DNA of 64,000 bases from Oscillospiraceae bacterium (GCA_900752435.1 CAADVD010000010.1:68420-132419); one strand, 5' to 3'; positions 7,799 to 16,972 are shown, counted from the stretch's first letter. A program made the numbers and translations. Notes: generated from the sequence alone by a model not told the origin.

Positions 7799-10134
7799 AA
7801 AATGCCCAGTGCATTCTCCTCTACTTTTGTCTGCATCAGCCGCTCCACCAGTTCCATTTTGTTTTCAAATGTAGATTCCAGTTCCCATGCGTCAAATTGC
7901 CGCGGCTTATCCTCAAATACCTCCAGCACATTGGCCGGACGAGTCTGGTCGAGCACCTCTCTGCCAGAAGCCTTGTCATAAATAGAAGTCAGCTGTCCTG
8001 CCGCATTCCAAGCAACGCGGTAATGCACCGTCTCGGCACGGCAGGACGCTTCACCGCAAACGGCATCCGTCCCGCCGGACAAATCCGGACAAGCCACAAT
8101 TGTTTCCATCTCCAGCGGCTTCATATTCGGAATCAACACCGCCGTTCCCTTTTCCGTGACCGCGCTGGACAGCCGTTCGCCAGCGGCATTCCGGAAGCAA
8201 ACCTTGTCGTCACGGGTGGGCAAATAAACCACCGCATCCCGCTCCCAGTTCAAGGTATTCACCACGGTATACGCATTCTCCTGCTCCTTTGTCAGCGCCG
8301 CCATCGAATCCTGCCAAACCTGCGTCAGCAGATTTTCCGCTTCTGCATACTCCGCACGGGAATCCTGATACACCTCGTGAATGGACGAACCCGGAATGAC
8401 ATCGTGAAACTGATGGCGCATGATGATTTTCCACGCTTCATAAATTGGCTCCTGCGGATATGCGCAGTCCGCGTGCATCATCGCCAGCACCGCCGCCATC
8501 TCCGTGTTTCTCGCCAAAAACTCCAACTGCCGGTTTTTGCGCTTGTTGTAAGCCTGCGAGGTGTAGGTTCCGCGGTGAAATTCCAAATACAGCTCACCGT
8601 CCCAAACGGGCACATAACCGTTTCGCTTGTTTTCGCGAACGGTCTGATTCAGACGGCGCAGGTAATCGGCCGCATGCTCACAGCGAATGCTCGGCAGCCC
8701 CGGCATCTTTTTCAGACAGCGCATATTTTCCAGCATATCGCGGTTTGCGCCGCCACCGCCGTCGCCGTAACCATACGCCAGCAATACGTTGGTATTGAGG
8801 TCTTTGTTGGCGTATTGGCTCCATACGCCATGAATCATATAGGGGTCAATGATGCCATTGTAGGTATAATAGCGGTTTTCCGAATGCTCCGGCGCCGTAA
8901 TGAAGTGCGTGACCACCTCCGAACCATCCATTCCGCGCCACAAAAACGTATCATAGGGCATTTTGTTGGTATCGTTCCAACTGATTTTGGTGGTCACAAA
9001 CGTATCAATACCGGACTTCTTCAAAATCTGCGGCAGTGCCCAAGAATAACCGAATACATCCGGAAGCCACAAAAAGTCGTTTTTATACCCGAATTCCCGT
9101 TCAAAAAAGCGCGTACCATACAAAATCTGACGCACAATGGACTCTCCCGAGGTCAAATTGCAGTCGCATTCCACCCACATAGAACCGGACGGCTCCCAGC
9201 GACCCTCCGCCACACGCTGTTTGATGCGGTCATACAGCGCCGGATAGTCCCGCTTGACGTAGTCGTACAACTGCGCCTGTGTCTGCAAAAACTGATACTC
9301 CTCATACCGTTCCATCAGCCGGTTAACCGTCGAAAACGAGCGCGCACATTTTTCCCTCGTATGCCGAAACTGCCACAGCCATGCGGTATCGATGTGCGTA
9401 TGCCCGATCACCGATACCTCCACCGGCATCTGCCGCTGTCCCTGCAATTCCTGATTCAACAGCGCATTGGCCTCTGTCACAGACGCATAAAATTCTGCGG
9501 AGCTCGGATAAGAAAAGTCAATCCGGTCAAACGCCTTCACCAACAGATTCACCAGCCAAGTTTGGTCGGGGTTGTCCTCGTGCAGTTCCTCCACCGTATC
9601 CAGCACATTGCGCGCCATGTAATACAGCTCATCCGTATCTTTGTCCAGCCAGCCAATCTGTGCCTGCTTGACTTTGTGCTCAACCTCTATCATTTGTCCT
9701 TCATCCAGCCCGCTCCAGGCACGGAATTGCAAACACACGGATGAACCGGCTTTTCGATTGTCCAAAAATACCTCCCGATGGTTACTGTCCACCGCCTGAT
9801 ACGGTTCGCCGTCCACATACAGCAGACTTTCAAAACCGTTGCTTCCAGGGTCTGTCCGCCCAAAATCAAACACGCCCACTACATCCTTGTCCGCCCAATC
9901 GGGATTCAGCCGAATCTCCGCACACAGCCAAAGATAGCGATCCACACCACGCCAGTAGTCGCCCAGCTTCAGCACACCGCTTTTCCACGAGGAGGGCGGC
10001 TGCATGACGCCGTTCTCTCCGTCATCTTCGTAAACATCAAATTCCCCAATATCCATCATGTCGCGGTACCGCAGCACCGCCAATTGCGCCACTTGTTTCC
10101 GCAAGCGTTCCTTGTGATAAAAATAAAAGGGCAT
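7795..10134 (-). CDS. Alpha-mannosidase GH38, N-terminal and catalytic part (frameshifted)
   Basis: These 779 residues cover the N-terminal and catalytic domains of a cytosolic GH38 alpha-mannosidase (family length about 1030). Zinc-site residues are seen in GHTHIDTAWLW near residue 248, and the nucleophile region is WLPDVFGYSWALPQIL near residue 359. The frame ends early at TGA after ENALGIL, and the remaining C-terminal domain is in the next frame. The start MPFYFYHK was chosen because AGGAGG lies 6 nt before it; an ATG two codons upstream abuts the ribosome site. The enzyme would trim alpha-mannosides from host or dietary glycans. Confidence 0.88.
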   Translation of the reverse strand: MPFYFYHKERLRKQVAQLAVLRYRDMMDIGEFDVYEDDGENGVMQPPSSWKSGVLKLGDYWRGVDRYLWLCAEIRLNPDWADKDVVGVFDFGRTDPGSNGFESLLYVDGEPYQAVDSNHREVFLDNRKAGSSVCLQFRAWSGLDEGQMIEVEHKVKQAQIGWLDKDTDELYYMARNVLDTVEELHEDNPDQTWLVNLLVKAFDRIDFSYPSSAEFYASVTEANALLNQELQGQRQMPVEVSVIGHTHIDTAWLWQFRHTREKCARSFSTVNRLMERYEEYQFLQTQAQLYDYVKRDYPALYDRIKQRVAEGRWEPSGSMWVECDCNLTSGESIVRQILYGTRFFEREFGYKNDFLWLPDVFGYSWALPQILKKSGIDTFVTTKISWNDTNKMPYDTFLWRGMDGSEVVTHFITAPEHSENRYYTYNGIIDPYMIHGVWSQYANKDLNTNVLLAYGYGDGGGGANRDMLENMRCLKKMPGLPSIRCEHAADYLRRLNQTVRENKRNGYVPVWDGELYLEFHRGTYTSQAYNKRKNRQLEFLARNTEMAAVLAMMHADCAYPQEPIYEAWKIIMRHQFHDVIPGSSIHEVYQDSRAEYAEAENLLTQVWQDSMAALTKEQENAYTVVNTLNWERDAVVYLPTRDDKVCFRNAAGERLSSAVTEKGTAVLIPNMKPLEMETIVACPDLSGGTDAVCGEASCRAETVHYRVAWNAAGQLTSIYDKASGREVLDQTRPANVLEVFEDKPRQFDAWELESTFENKMELVERLMQTKVEENALGIL

Positions 10135-10213
10135 AGCCATCCTCCTAAACAAAAAACAAATCCATTTGTCATGAATGTAAAAAATGAATGCCGATTTGCG
10201 TGTTCTATGAGGA

Positions 10214-10242
10214 AGTTTACACGAAATTAAATGCGGATGCAA
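10214..10242 (-). promoter_or_regulatory. Sigma-A promoter of the mannosidase gene
   Basis: On the minus strand, TTGCAT (10237-10242) and TAAACT (10214-10219) are 17 bp apart, with TG directly before the -10. Confidence 0.65.
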
Positions 10243-10320
10243 GGCTTTTCGCAAGAGATTTTCATTTTCGGAATTCTGCTGAACAAGTGAAAGATTTTCT
10301 TGTGACTATTGCCGAAAAGC

Positions 10321-10366
10321 AAAAAACGAGAGCGGAAACGCTCGTTTTGAAACGTTTCCGCTCTCG
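10321..10366 (-). terminator. Terminator of the hsp20 gene
   Basis: The 14-bp perfect arms 10327-10340 and 10353-10366 with a 12-nt loop are followed on the minus strand by TTTTTT (10321-10326). Confidence 0.9.
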
Positions 10367-10401
10367 CAAAGAAAGGAAAAAAAGATGAAAACAGCAAGGA
10401 T

Positions 10402-10833
10402 TTATCGGATTTCAATCCGTTTTGCCGCCGGCAGTTTCTTGTCCTGCTTCGGCAAATTCAATTCCAGAATGCCGTTGTTGTACGCGGCGGTGATGCCTTC
10501 GGTGTCAATACCCGTGACGTCAAAGCTCCGGCTGAACGAACCGAACTTCCGCTCACGGCGGATGTAGTTGCCGTTTTTGTCCTTCTCACCGGACTCGCTG
10601 TTGTGTCTGGCGGTAATCACCAGGTTGTTGCCGTTGAGATCCAACCCAATGTCCTCTTTCGAGAAACCCGGAAGCTCTGCCTCCAGTACAAAGTGGTCGC
10701 CCTCGTCCTTCACATCACAGCGGAACTGCGACATGTCGCCAAAGCCGTTTCCGCCAAAAAACTGTTTTTCCAGATTGTCCAAATAACCAAACAAATTGCG
10801 TTCATCATGAGCAAAAGGCATTAAATCAAACAT
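10402..10833 (-). CDS. Small heat shock protein Hsp20 (alpha-crystallin domain)
   Basis: This is a 143-residue small heat shock chaperone that binds unfolding proteins in the cytoplasm. The alpha-crystallin domain spans about 36-135, with ELPGFSKEDIGLDLNGNNLVI and the NNGILELNLPK block. The C-terminal oligomerisation motif IEI is at about 140-142. A GGAG site lies 8 nt before the ATG. Upstream lie a perfect CIRCE element and a long leader with self-complementary segments, so both HrcA repression and RNA-level control are possible. A strong terminator follows. Confidence 0.93.
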   Translation of the reverse strand: MFDLMPFAHDERNLFGYLDNLEKQFFGGNGFGDMSQFRCDVKDEGDHFVLEAELPGFSKEDIGLDLNGNNLVITARHNSESGEKDKNGNYIRRERKFGSFSRSFDVTGIDTEGITAAYNNGILELNLPKQDKKLPAAKRIEIR

Positions 10834-10849
10834 ACAAATTCTCCAATTC

Positions 10850-10905
10850 TCCGCACGTATTGAAATCGTACAGGTGCGCTCGTGCGGAACACGCCGCCTG
10901 CACCT
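10850..10905 (-). promoter_or_regulatory. Self-complementary hsp20 leader, possible RNA thermometer
   Basis: In the hsp20 5' leader, TCCGCACG (10881-10888 on the minus strand) pairs with CGTGCGGA (10850-10857) just upstream of the ribosome site. AGGTGC (10900-10905) can pair with GCACCT (10872-10877). The two stems interleave, so they would form a pseudoknot or alternate. Function is inference. Confidence 0.35.
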
Positions 10906-11050
10906 TAAACCATTCTTTTACTTTTATTTTACGAACCGACCCATTGGTCTGCGCCTCTTTTGGATGATTTCCTGTCCCTTTCGGAACAATTATTAGTATA
11001 CCCTGCTCCTGTTATCAAAATATTGTTTAAATGTGAACAAAATAATAATT

Positions 11051-11077
11051 TTAGCACTCTTACGCTTAGAGTGCTAA
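11051..11077 (-). promoter_or_regulatory. CIRCE element (HrcA operator)
   Basis: TTAGCACTC (11051-11059), nine spacer bases and GAGTGCTAA (11069-11077) match the CIRCE consensus exactly. It lies just downstream of the -10 of the putative hsp20 promoter. Confidence 0.95.
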
Positions 11078-11078
11078 A

Positions 11079-11108
11079 ATTATTGAATTCGTTTCTTTTT
11101 TAACACAA
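11079..11108 (-). promoter_or_regulatory. Putative promoter of hsp20
   Basis: On the minus strand, TTGTGT (11103-11108) and AATAAT (11079-11084) are 18 bp apart, directly upstream of CIRCE, the normal arrangement for HrcA repression. A second possible -10, TATACT, lies further downstream in the leader. Confidence 0.5.
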
Positions 11109-11156
11109 TACCGCACAGAGACTGCAAACAGATTGCATGCATTCTCTGTGCGGTAT
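11108..11156. terminator. Long hairpin at the end of the AraC-type gene
   Basis: The 14-bp perfect arms ATACCGCACAGAGA (11108-11121) and TCTCTGTGCGGTAT (11143-11156) follow the stop of the minus-strand regulator gene. No clean T run follows, so termination efficiency is uncertain. Confidence 0.6.
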
Positions 11157-11163
11157 CGTCTTC

Positions 11164-12072
11164 CTATTTCCGAACCGGCCGAAGCACCTCATACCCGATG
11201 GTTTCCGGCATATGACGCTGATAATCCTGACAATCCGTTTCATTCCACACAAAACCACTGTCCGCCGGATTGTAGTTCCACGCCAGCTTTTCCACTCGAC
11301 TCACCACCTCGTCACAATCCTTTAAATAGTCAAAGGCAGGGTGATAAAACACCAGATAATAGCTTTCCGGAAACGTCCGAAGCTCAAAGCCGTCCGGCAC
11401 TTCGCCACTGTAATCGAGTGGTACGCCCATGCCATAACAATACCCGCGCTTCCCATCCCGCCAAAACCAGCCTCCCGTGTGACAGGGCAGCACCGGATGC
11501 ATCACATGGCTCATACTCTCCAAAATCCCGCACAGCTCATCGCAATTCCGATGTTCCCAAAAGGCGAAGTAGTTATCCGCCTTGTCATCCCAAATGCCAA
11601 TGAATTTGTGTGCCGGAATGTACTCCACACGAATATTGGGTTTCGTCAAAATTGTCTGGTTCATCGTCGGCTCTCCTTTTTTCTGATAGTAGTCGATATA
11701 ATATTCTGGAAAGAGCACCGCTTTTTTCGGAGAAAAGGGAACGGGGGATGGATTTTTGCGATACGCCGCCGGCGAGATTCCATACGCATCCGCAAACGCG
11801 CGGCTGAGTGCCTGCTGAGAGGAAAATCCATACTTCACGGCAATGTCCAAAATGCGTGCGTTGGTATCGCGAATTTCCAGCGCCGCCCGGCACAGCCGCC
11901 GTCCGGCGATGTAGCTTTTCAGCGTTTTTCCGACAACTCGATGAAACTGACTGGAGCAATAGTAAGGAGAATACCCAATCTGCTTTGACATGTCCAAAAG
12001 CGTTGGATGATCGGTGAGGTGCTCCTCCAGCCAATCAATCATCTGTTGAATTGCTTCGTTCCACTCGTTCAT
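11164..12072 (-). CDS. AraC family regulator with GyrI-like effector domain
   Basis: This is a 302-residue transcriptional regulator. Two helix-turn-helix units occupy about residues 1-110 (SKQIGYSPYYCSSQFHR and VKYGFSSQQALSRAFADAYGISPAAYRK). A C-terminal GyrI-like/SoxR-effector type domain occupies about 125-300, likely to bind a small ligand. The start MNEWNEA is preceded by GGAG at 8 nt; longer in-frame extensions lack a ribosome site. No target gene is evident next to it. Confidence 0.88.
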   Translation of the reverse strand: MNEWNEAIQQMIDWLEEHLTDHPTLLDMSKQIGYSPYYCSSQFHRVVGKTLKSYIAGRRLCRAALEIRDTNARILDIAVKYGFSSQQALSRAFADAYGISPAAYRKNPSPVPFSPKKAVLFPEYYIDYYQKKGEPTMNQTILTKPNIRVEYIPAHKFIGIWDDKADNYFAFWEHRNCDELCGILESMSHVMHPVLPCHTGGWFWRDGKRGYCYGMGVPLDYSGEVPDGFELRTFPESYYLVFYHPAFDYLKDCDEVVSRVEKLAWNYNPADSGFVWNETDCQDYQRHMPETIGYEVLRPVRK

Positions 12073-12154
12073 GCACGATGCTCCTTCCACTGTCAGCATA
12101 ACAGAAATTCCCGTTTGATGTTTGTTATCAGTTGCAAACATGCGAAGACTGGCT

Positions 12155-12197
12155 GAAAAAACAAACCAGCGCATGAAACCCCAAATTTCATGCGCTG
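12155..12197 (-). terminator. Terminator of the SPFH gene
   Basis: The arms CAGCGCATGAAA (12167-12178) and TTTCATGCGCTG (12186-12197) form a 12-bp perfect stem, followed on the minus strand by GGTTTGTTTTTT. Confidence 0.88.
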
Positions 12198-12221
12198 ATG
12201 GAATCCCTTTTTAACGGCCGG

Positions 12222-13040
12222 TTACGGAGCCGCTTGTGCGGATGCCGTATCCTCTTCGATGATACCGCCGATGCTCATGAGATTATCCCCATCGCTGACC
12301 ACCTTCGGCAATTCACCGTTCCATTTTTCAATCCACGCCATTTTCAGCGTGTTATCGGTAATTTCCTGATTTTTGAGCTTATAGCTTTCGGCTTCCGCAC
12401 GTGCCTGCTCAATTTTTTGTTCCGCTTCTACTTTAATGCGCGCTAAGTCCTGCTCTGCTTTCAGCGCGTTTTGCTGTGCCGTCTGTTTGGCCTCAATCGC
12501 CGCGTTAAACTCCTCGCTGAAATCAAAGCTAATGATGTTAAACACCTCGATGTCCAAGCCATACGGCGTAATTTTTTCCGCCAACAGCTCTTTCATCTGC
12601 TCGCCGACGTTCTGTCGATCAGAAATCAGCTCTTCCGCCGTAAACTTCGCCGTCACCGCCTTGACACATTCCTGAATCGCCGGATTGACGATGATGTCCT
12701 CATAGCCCGTACCAACATTTTTATAAAGCGATGCGGAATTGTCCCGGCCCACGCGGTAGTTCAGCGCAATGGTGCTGGTAACCGTCTGCAAATCCTTGCT
12801 GGCGCTGGACGCGTTGACCTCTGTTTTCAGGACACGGTTGTCCATAATCACCGTTTTGGTGATGAGCGGCACTTTGAAGTGCAAGCCCTCCGACAAAACG
12901 GTATCCTGCACTGCGCCCAACCGAACCAGTACTCCGGTATGTCCTGCCGGTACCACAACGATGGATGTTGCAGCCAAAATCAGCACCAACAGCACCGCCG
13001 CCGAAATTCCTACAATTTTTTTGATGTTACGATTTTTCAT
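12222..13040 (-). CDS. Prohibitin/SPFH (band 7) family membrane protein
   Basis: This is a 272-residue SPFH protein. A single N-terminal transmembrane helix (about 9-30) is followed by the band 7 domain (VVPAGHTGVLVRLGAVQ, LHFKVPLI, and so on) and a charged Ala/Glu-rich coiled coil at about 180-235. It is most like bacterial prohibitin homologues, which form membrane scaffold rings. AAGGAG precedes the ATG. It is monocistronic with a palindrome near the start of transcription. No partner NfeD or protease gene lies nearby. Confidence 0.88.
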   Translation of the reverse strand: MKNRNIKKIVGISAAVLLVLILAATSIVVVPAGHTGVLVRLGAVQDTVLSEGLHFKVPLITKTVIMDNRVLKTEVNASSASKDLQTVTSTIALNYRVGRDNSASLYKNVGTGYEDIIVNPAIQECVKAVTAKFTAEELISDRQNVGEQMKELLAEKITPYGLDIEVFNIISFDFSEEFNAAIEAKQTAQQNALKAEQDLARIKVEAEQKIEQARAEAESYKLKNQEITDNTLKMAWIEKWNGELPKVVSDGDNLMSIGGIIEEDTASAQAAP

Positions 13041-13074
13041 GTTTTCTCCTTTGTGTTTGGTGAATGCAAGTGAA

Positions 13075-13102
13075 ATTCAAATTTGAATATGAGAGTATTA
13101 TA
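13075..13102 (-). promoter_or_regulatory. Promoter -10 and palindrome upstream of the SPFH gene
   Basis: On the minus strand a TATAAT -10 (13097-13102) has a weak -35 (TTGTGT) about 17 bp upstream. Just downstream is a perfect 14-bp palindrome, ATTCAAATTTGAAT (13075-13088), in the position of an operator. Confidence 0.5.
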
Positions 13103-13194
13103 GCGAAAACAAAGCTCAAACACAAAGTCAGATTTGAACAGAATTCGACAAAAAACGCACAAAAACAGACAAATTTAAAATCCTAATAGCTCTC

Positions 13195-14343
13195 TCATAA
13201 TGTAGAATACGCGGAATTGCTCTGGATTTCTCGCGTTTTCATTTGAGAGCGGGAACCTACCGATTTCAACAATTTTTGAAGCGGCTCATTGATCAAATTA
13301 ATGACCCATGAAGTCAGCAGTGACAGCACCGTCAGCCAGACGAGTACCAACACGGAAATCTTCGGCCAAAAAACAAGCGGCTGAAAATAATAGTAACACC
13401 AAAACGTATGCGTCAGCCACATATTCATGCTGTGCTTGCCCAACAATTGGAAAAGCGGTGAAAGCCTTGTACCCATCAATAGGGTGGTAGAAGCAAACAC
13501 AAACAACGGCGCCAATAGATAATCCAATTGTGCATCCACAGGCGACTTTGTGATGCAAACGCGCACCACAAATACCACAAGTAGCACCAGCAAACAAATG
13601 GGTTTAGGCTTAATGCGGCGCTTGTATAGGAAATAGCGCATTCGACCATATACGTCAAATTTTGCACAAAGAATGCCGACCAAAAAAACTGGAATCCACG
13701 GCCATGTCAACGCAATCATTCCCCGCACGATTAAAAGTCCCTGATTCTCCAGAGCCGCTGTCTCGAAGATATGCCAGCCTTTTATCAGCACAACGGCCAA
13801 AATCCCTTTCACCAGCCATATCGCCGGCTTCGACGAGCGAACAAACCAAGCCAAAAGCGGAAACAACAACAAAAGAACCAAATACGTCTGAACAAACCAC
13901 CATTCCCCATTGTATTTTCCAGTACTTAATCCGAAAAACGCCTGCCAAAACAGCGTTTTATCAAATTCCCGCTCCGTGACCAGAAATCCCAACGGTACAA
14001 ACAGCAGAAAAATAACCCAATAATTCAGATAAAACGAACACAGCTTTTTCAAAATTGCCAGCCACGTTTTTCCCACACGCCGATCTGCCGGAATGCGCTG
14101 TGTGGAGTAATACAATCCCAATCCGCTCAAAAACACATAAGTGCCCACACAGATTTTGCAAAAATAGGCCAGCGGTGTCTGCCAATCATGCCCTGCAAAC
14201 TTTAACAGAGGAATATAGTCGCAATGAATGCGTTCCTCAATCACAAATAAATGATGATAGAACATCACCAAAATGGCAATCCCCTTTGCCACTGCGGTAT
14301 GCTCCTTTGTAAATGAAAATTTTGCCTGCTTGAACGTTTTCAT
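13195..14343 (-). CDS. Acyltransferase 3 family membrane protein
   Basis: This is a 382-residue polytopic membrane protein with about ten hydrophobic segments. The N-terminal block AVAKGIAILVMFYHHLF carries the family His pair. Such proteins (OafA/YrhL, pfam Acyl_transf_3) transfer acyl groups to extracytoplasmic glycans or lipids. GGGGTG precedes the ATG. It follows lepA and gtrA on the same strand, and with GtrA it may modify surface polysaccharide. The substrate is unknown. Confidence 0.85.
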   Translation of the reverse strand: MKTFKQAKFSFTKEHTAVAKGIAILVMFYHHLFVIEERIHCDYIPLLKFAGHDWQTPLAYFCKICVGTYVFLSGLGLYYSTQRIPADRRVGKTWLAILKKLCSFYLNYWVIFLLFVPLGFLVTEREFDKTLFWQAFFGLSTGKYNGEWWFVQTYLVLLLLFPLLAWFVRSSKPAIWLVKGILAVVLIKGWHIFETAALENQGLLIVRGMIALTWPWIPVFLVGILCAKFDVYGRMRYFLYKRRIKPKPICLLVLLVVFVVRVCITKSPVDAQLDYLLAPLFVFASTTLLMGTRLSPLFQLLGKHSMNMWLTHTFWCYYYFQPLVFWPKISVLVLVWLTVLSLLTSWVINLINEPLQKLLKSVGSRSQMKTREIQSNSAYSTL

Positions 14344-14392
14344 TACAACACCCCTTTGTATGAAATTCCAGCACCCCCAACGGCACTAATTC

Positions 14393-14854
14393 TTATTTTT
14401 TCTCGCCTTTGTCCTGCCGAAACGCGAAAAACCGCTGTCCCAAATAATTGAGCCCCACAAACAAGCACATACCCACCAGCATCGCCACATTTTCCTGCAC
14501 GGATTTGGAAGCGCCTTGAAGCAGGTACAGCACCAGCGGTTTGGCCGCGCCATAAGCAATCAAATAGCAAACCGAAATATTGAGAATAAATCGAACCACC
14601 GTTTTCCACGAACGACTCTTATTCTGAAACGTAAAATATTTATTGAGAAAATAGCTCAAAATACTGCCCAGCACATAGTTGGCGGCGGAGGAAATCCAAT
14701 AACTGCATCCGGCCCAATTGTACAGCGCAAACATCACCGCTGTTCCAAACAGCGTATTGGCCACACCGACCAGCAAAAATTTGAGCAAGGTTTTGTCGAA
14801 CAGCTTGCCCAGCAGTCCGCGGATCCCGCCGCTTTTTTTATCTTCTGTACGCAC
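14393..14854 (-). CDS. GtrA family membrane protein
   Basis: This is a 153-residue GtrA-like protein with four transmembrane segments. The family pattern LKFLLVGVANTLFGTAVMF opens the domain at about residue 24, and LNKYFTF and FVGLNYLGQRFFAF follow. GtrA proteins help move lipid-linked sugars or polysaccharide precursors across the membrane. The start is GTG with AGGAGGGG upstream, 11 bp after the lepA stop, so it is probably co-transcribed with lepA. Confidence 0.87.
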   Translation of the reverse strand: MRTEDKKSGGIRGLLGKLFDKTLLKFLLVGVANTLFGTAVMFALYNWAGCSYWISSAANYVLGSILSYFLNKYFTFQNKSRSWKTVVRFILNISVCYLIAYGAAKPLVLYLLQGASKSVQENVAMLVGMCLFVGLNYLGQRFFAFRQDKGEKK

Positions 14855-14865
14855 GGAATCCCCTC

Positions 14866-16683
14866 CTATGAATCGAGCTTGAGCACAGCCATAAACGCTT
14901 CCTGCGGCACTTCGACACTGCCGAGCTGGCGCATCCGCTTCTTGCCCTCTTTTTGTTTTTCCAACAGCTTGCGTTTACGCGTGATGTCGCCGCCGTAGCA
15001 CTTCGCCAACACGTCCTTGCGCATGGCCTTCACGGTCTCACGGGCAATGATTTTACCGCCGACCGCCGCTTGAATCGGCACTTCAAAGAGCTGGCGCGGA
15101 ATGTTTTCCTTGAGCTTTTCGGCGATTTTGCGTCCGCGCTCGTAAGCCTTGTCTTTATGCACAATGAAGCTGAGCGCGTCCACCACTTCGCCGTTGAGCA
15201 AAATGTCCAGCTTCACCAAATTGGACGGGTGATAGCCGTTGAGCACATAGTCAAACGACGCGTATCCCTTGGTGCGCGATTTCAGCGCGTCAAAGAAGTC
15301 GTACACGATTTCGTTGAGCGGCAGTTCATAATGCATCTCTACACGCGTTTCTTCCAGATATTTCATATCCTTAAACACACCGCGGCGGTCTTGACACAGC
15401 TCCATGATGTTCCCGACAAACTCCACCGGCGTCAAAATATCCGCCTTTACCATTGGCTCTCGAGCCTCCGCAATGACGGCCACGTCGGGATAGTTGGACG
15501 GGTTATCAATCTGTACCACTTCGCCGTTGGTAAGCTTGATTTCATAGATAACGCTGGGCGCAGTGGTAACAAGATCCAAATTGAACTCGCGTTCCAGACG
15601 CTCCTGTATAATTTCCATATGAAGCAGACCCAAAAAGCCGCATCGGAAACCGAATCCCAACGCCTGCGACGTTTCCGGCTCAAATGTCAGCGATGCATCA
15701 TTGAGCTGAAGCTTGTCCAGCGCGTCACGCAAATCGCCGTACTTCGCCCCATCCGCCGGATAAATACCGGAAAAGACCATCGGATTCACCTTGCGGTAAC
15801 CGGGCAGTGCTTCCGCCGCCGGATTGCTGACCAGTGTAATGGTATCGCCGACACGGGTATCCCCAATGTTTTTGATGCTGGCGGCAATGTAACCGACTTC
15901 ACCGGCTGACAAACGCTGACACGGAATGCTCGTCTTTGCGCCCATATAGCCGACTTCCACCACGTTGAATTCCGCACCGGTAGCCATCATGCGAATGGCG
16001 TCACCGACCTGCACCGAGCCTTCCTTTACGCGGATGTACACGATAACGCCCTTATAGGCATCGTAATAGGAATCAAAAATCAACGCCTGAAGCGGTGCAT
16101 CGTCGTCGCCCTGCGGCGCCGGAATATCGGTCACAATGCGTTCCAGCACCTCTTCGATGTTGATTCCCATTTTCGCTGAAACACGCGGTGCATCCAATGC
16201 CGGAATGCCAATGACATCCTCCACCTCTTGGCAGACGCGCTCCGGATCGGCACTGGGCAAATCAATTTTATTTACGATTGGCACAATTTCCAAATTGTGT
16301 TCCAACGCCAAATAGGTATTGGCCAACGTCTGCGCCTCAATCCCCTGGGAAGCGTCCACAACCAAAATCGCGCCCTCACACGCGGCCAAAGAGCGGGAAA
16401 CCTCATAGTTGAAGTCCACATGCCCCGGGGTATCAATCAAATTAAATTCATAAATTTCGCCATCCTTGGCGGCGTAGTTGACTTTGACGGCACGAGCCTT
16501 AATGGTAATGCCTCGCTCGCGTTCAATGTCCATGTTATCGAGAAGCTGTTCTTCCATTTCCCGCTGGGTAACCGCGCTGGTTTTCTCCAGAATGCGGTCG
16601 GCAAGCGTACTTTTGCCGTGGTCAATGTGCGCGATAATGGAAAAATTGCGGATATGCTCTTTTGTTGTTCCCAAATTTTTCAC
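14866..16683 (-). CDS. lepA: Elongation factor 4 (LepA)
   Basis: This is a 605-residue translational GTPase that acts on stalled ribosomes. The G1 motif AHIDHGKST, G3 DTPGHVDF, G4 NKIDLP and the EF-G-like domains are all present. The LepA-specific C-terminal domain ends in KCYGGDITRKRKLLEKQK and SVEVPQEAFMAVLKLDS. Length matches the family. It has its own sigma-A promoter upstream and stops at TAG. Confidence 0.98.
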   Translation of the reverse strand: MKNLGTTKEHIRNFSIIAHIDHGKSTLADRILEKTSAVTQREMEEQLLDNMDIERERGITIKARAVKVNYAAKDGEIYEFNLIDTPGHVDFNYEVSRSLAACEGAILVVDASQGIEAQTLANTYLALEHNLEIVPIVNKIDLPSADPERVCQEVEDVIGIPALDAPRVSAKMGINIEEVLERIVTDIPAPQGDDDAPLQALIFDSYYDAYKGVIVYIRVKEGSVQVGDAIRMMATGAEFNVVEVGYMGAKTSIPCQRLSAGEVGYIAASIKNIGDTRVGDTITLVSNPAAEALPGYRKVNPMVFSGIYPADGAKYGDLRDALDKLQLNDASLTFEPETSQALGFGFRCGFLGLLHMEIIQERLEREFNLDLVTTAPSVIYEIKLTNGEVVQIDNPSNYPDVAVIAEAREPMVKADILTPVEFVGNIMELCQDRRGVFKDMKYLEETRVEMHYELPLNEIVYDFFDALKSRTKGYASFDYVLNGYHPSNLVKLDILLNGEVVDALSFIVHKDKAYERGRKIAEKLKENIPRQLFEVPIQAAVGGKIIARETVKAMRKDVLAKCYGGDITRKRKLLEKQKEGKKRMRQLGSVEVPQEAFMAVLKLDS

Positions 16684-16742
16684 CTCACAGGCAGTTGCCT
16701 GACTTCTATTTTTGCATATACTTCGCTCATAATAGCATTGTT

Positions 16743-16771
16743 ATTATAACATACACGACCTCGCTTGTAAA
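16743..16771 (-). promoter_or_regulatory. Sigma-A promoter of lepA
   Basis: On the minus strand, TTTACA (16766-16771) and TATAAT (16743-16748) are 17 bp apart. Confidence 0.8.
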
Positions 16772-16943
16772 TTACAAAAACACGGAATAAAAACACCGCA
16801 AAATCCATTAAAGCAATACGAATAGCTGGATTTTGAGTGGAGATACTAATGGCAAGCCGCTTCGCTCATTTCGCTAAAATGCAGATTGCTTTTACAAAAA
16901 AACTAAGCATTGTGCAAAAATTAAAAAAATCCAAAAAAAAGTG
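16772..16943. other. Intergenic stretch, nothing recognised
   Basis: About 170 AT-rich bases lie between the divergent lepA and tRNA-Lys promoters. I see no open reading frame with a ribosome site, no RNA motif and no repeat. Confidence 0.6.
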
Positions 16944-16972
16944 TTGACTTTCCCAATTCCGTTTGCTATAAT
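16944..16972 (+). promoter_or_regulatory. Promoter of tRNA-Lys
   Basis: TTGACT (16944-16949) and TATAAT (16967-16972) are 17 bp apart, about 28 bp before the likely 5' region of the tRNA. Confidence 0.88.

Noticed and set aside
7795..7806. Programmed -1 frameshift in the mannosidase gene
   Set aside because: The junction GGC-ATT-TTG-TGA has no X-XXY-YYZ slippery heptamer, so a simple one-base loss is more likely, though not proven.
7897..9744. 615-codon plus-strand frame opposite the mannosidase
   Set aside because: Antisense to a well-supported GH38 domain, His/Arg-rich composition without motifs.
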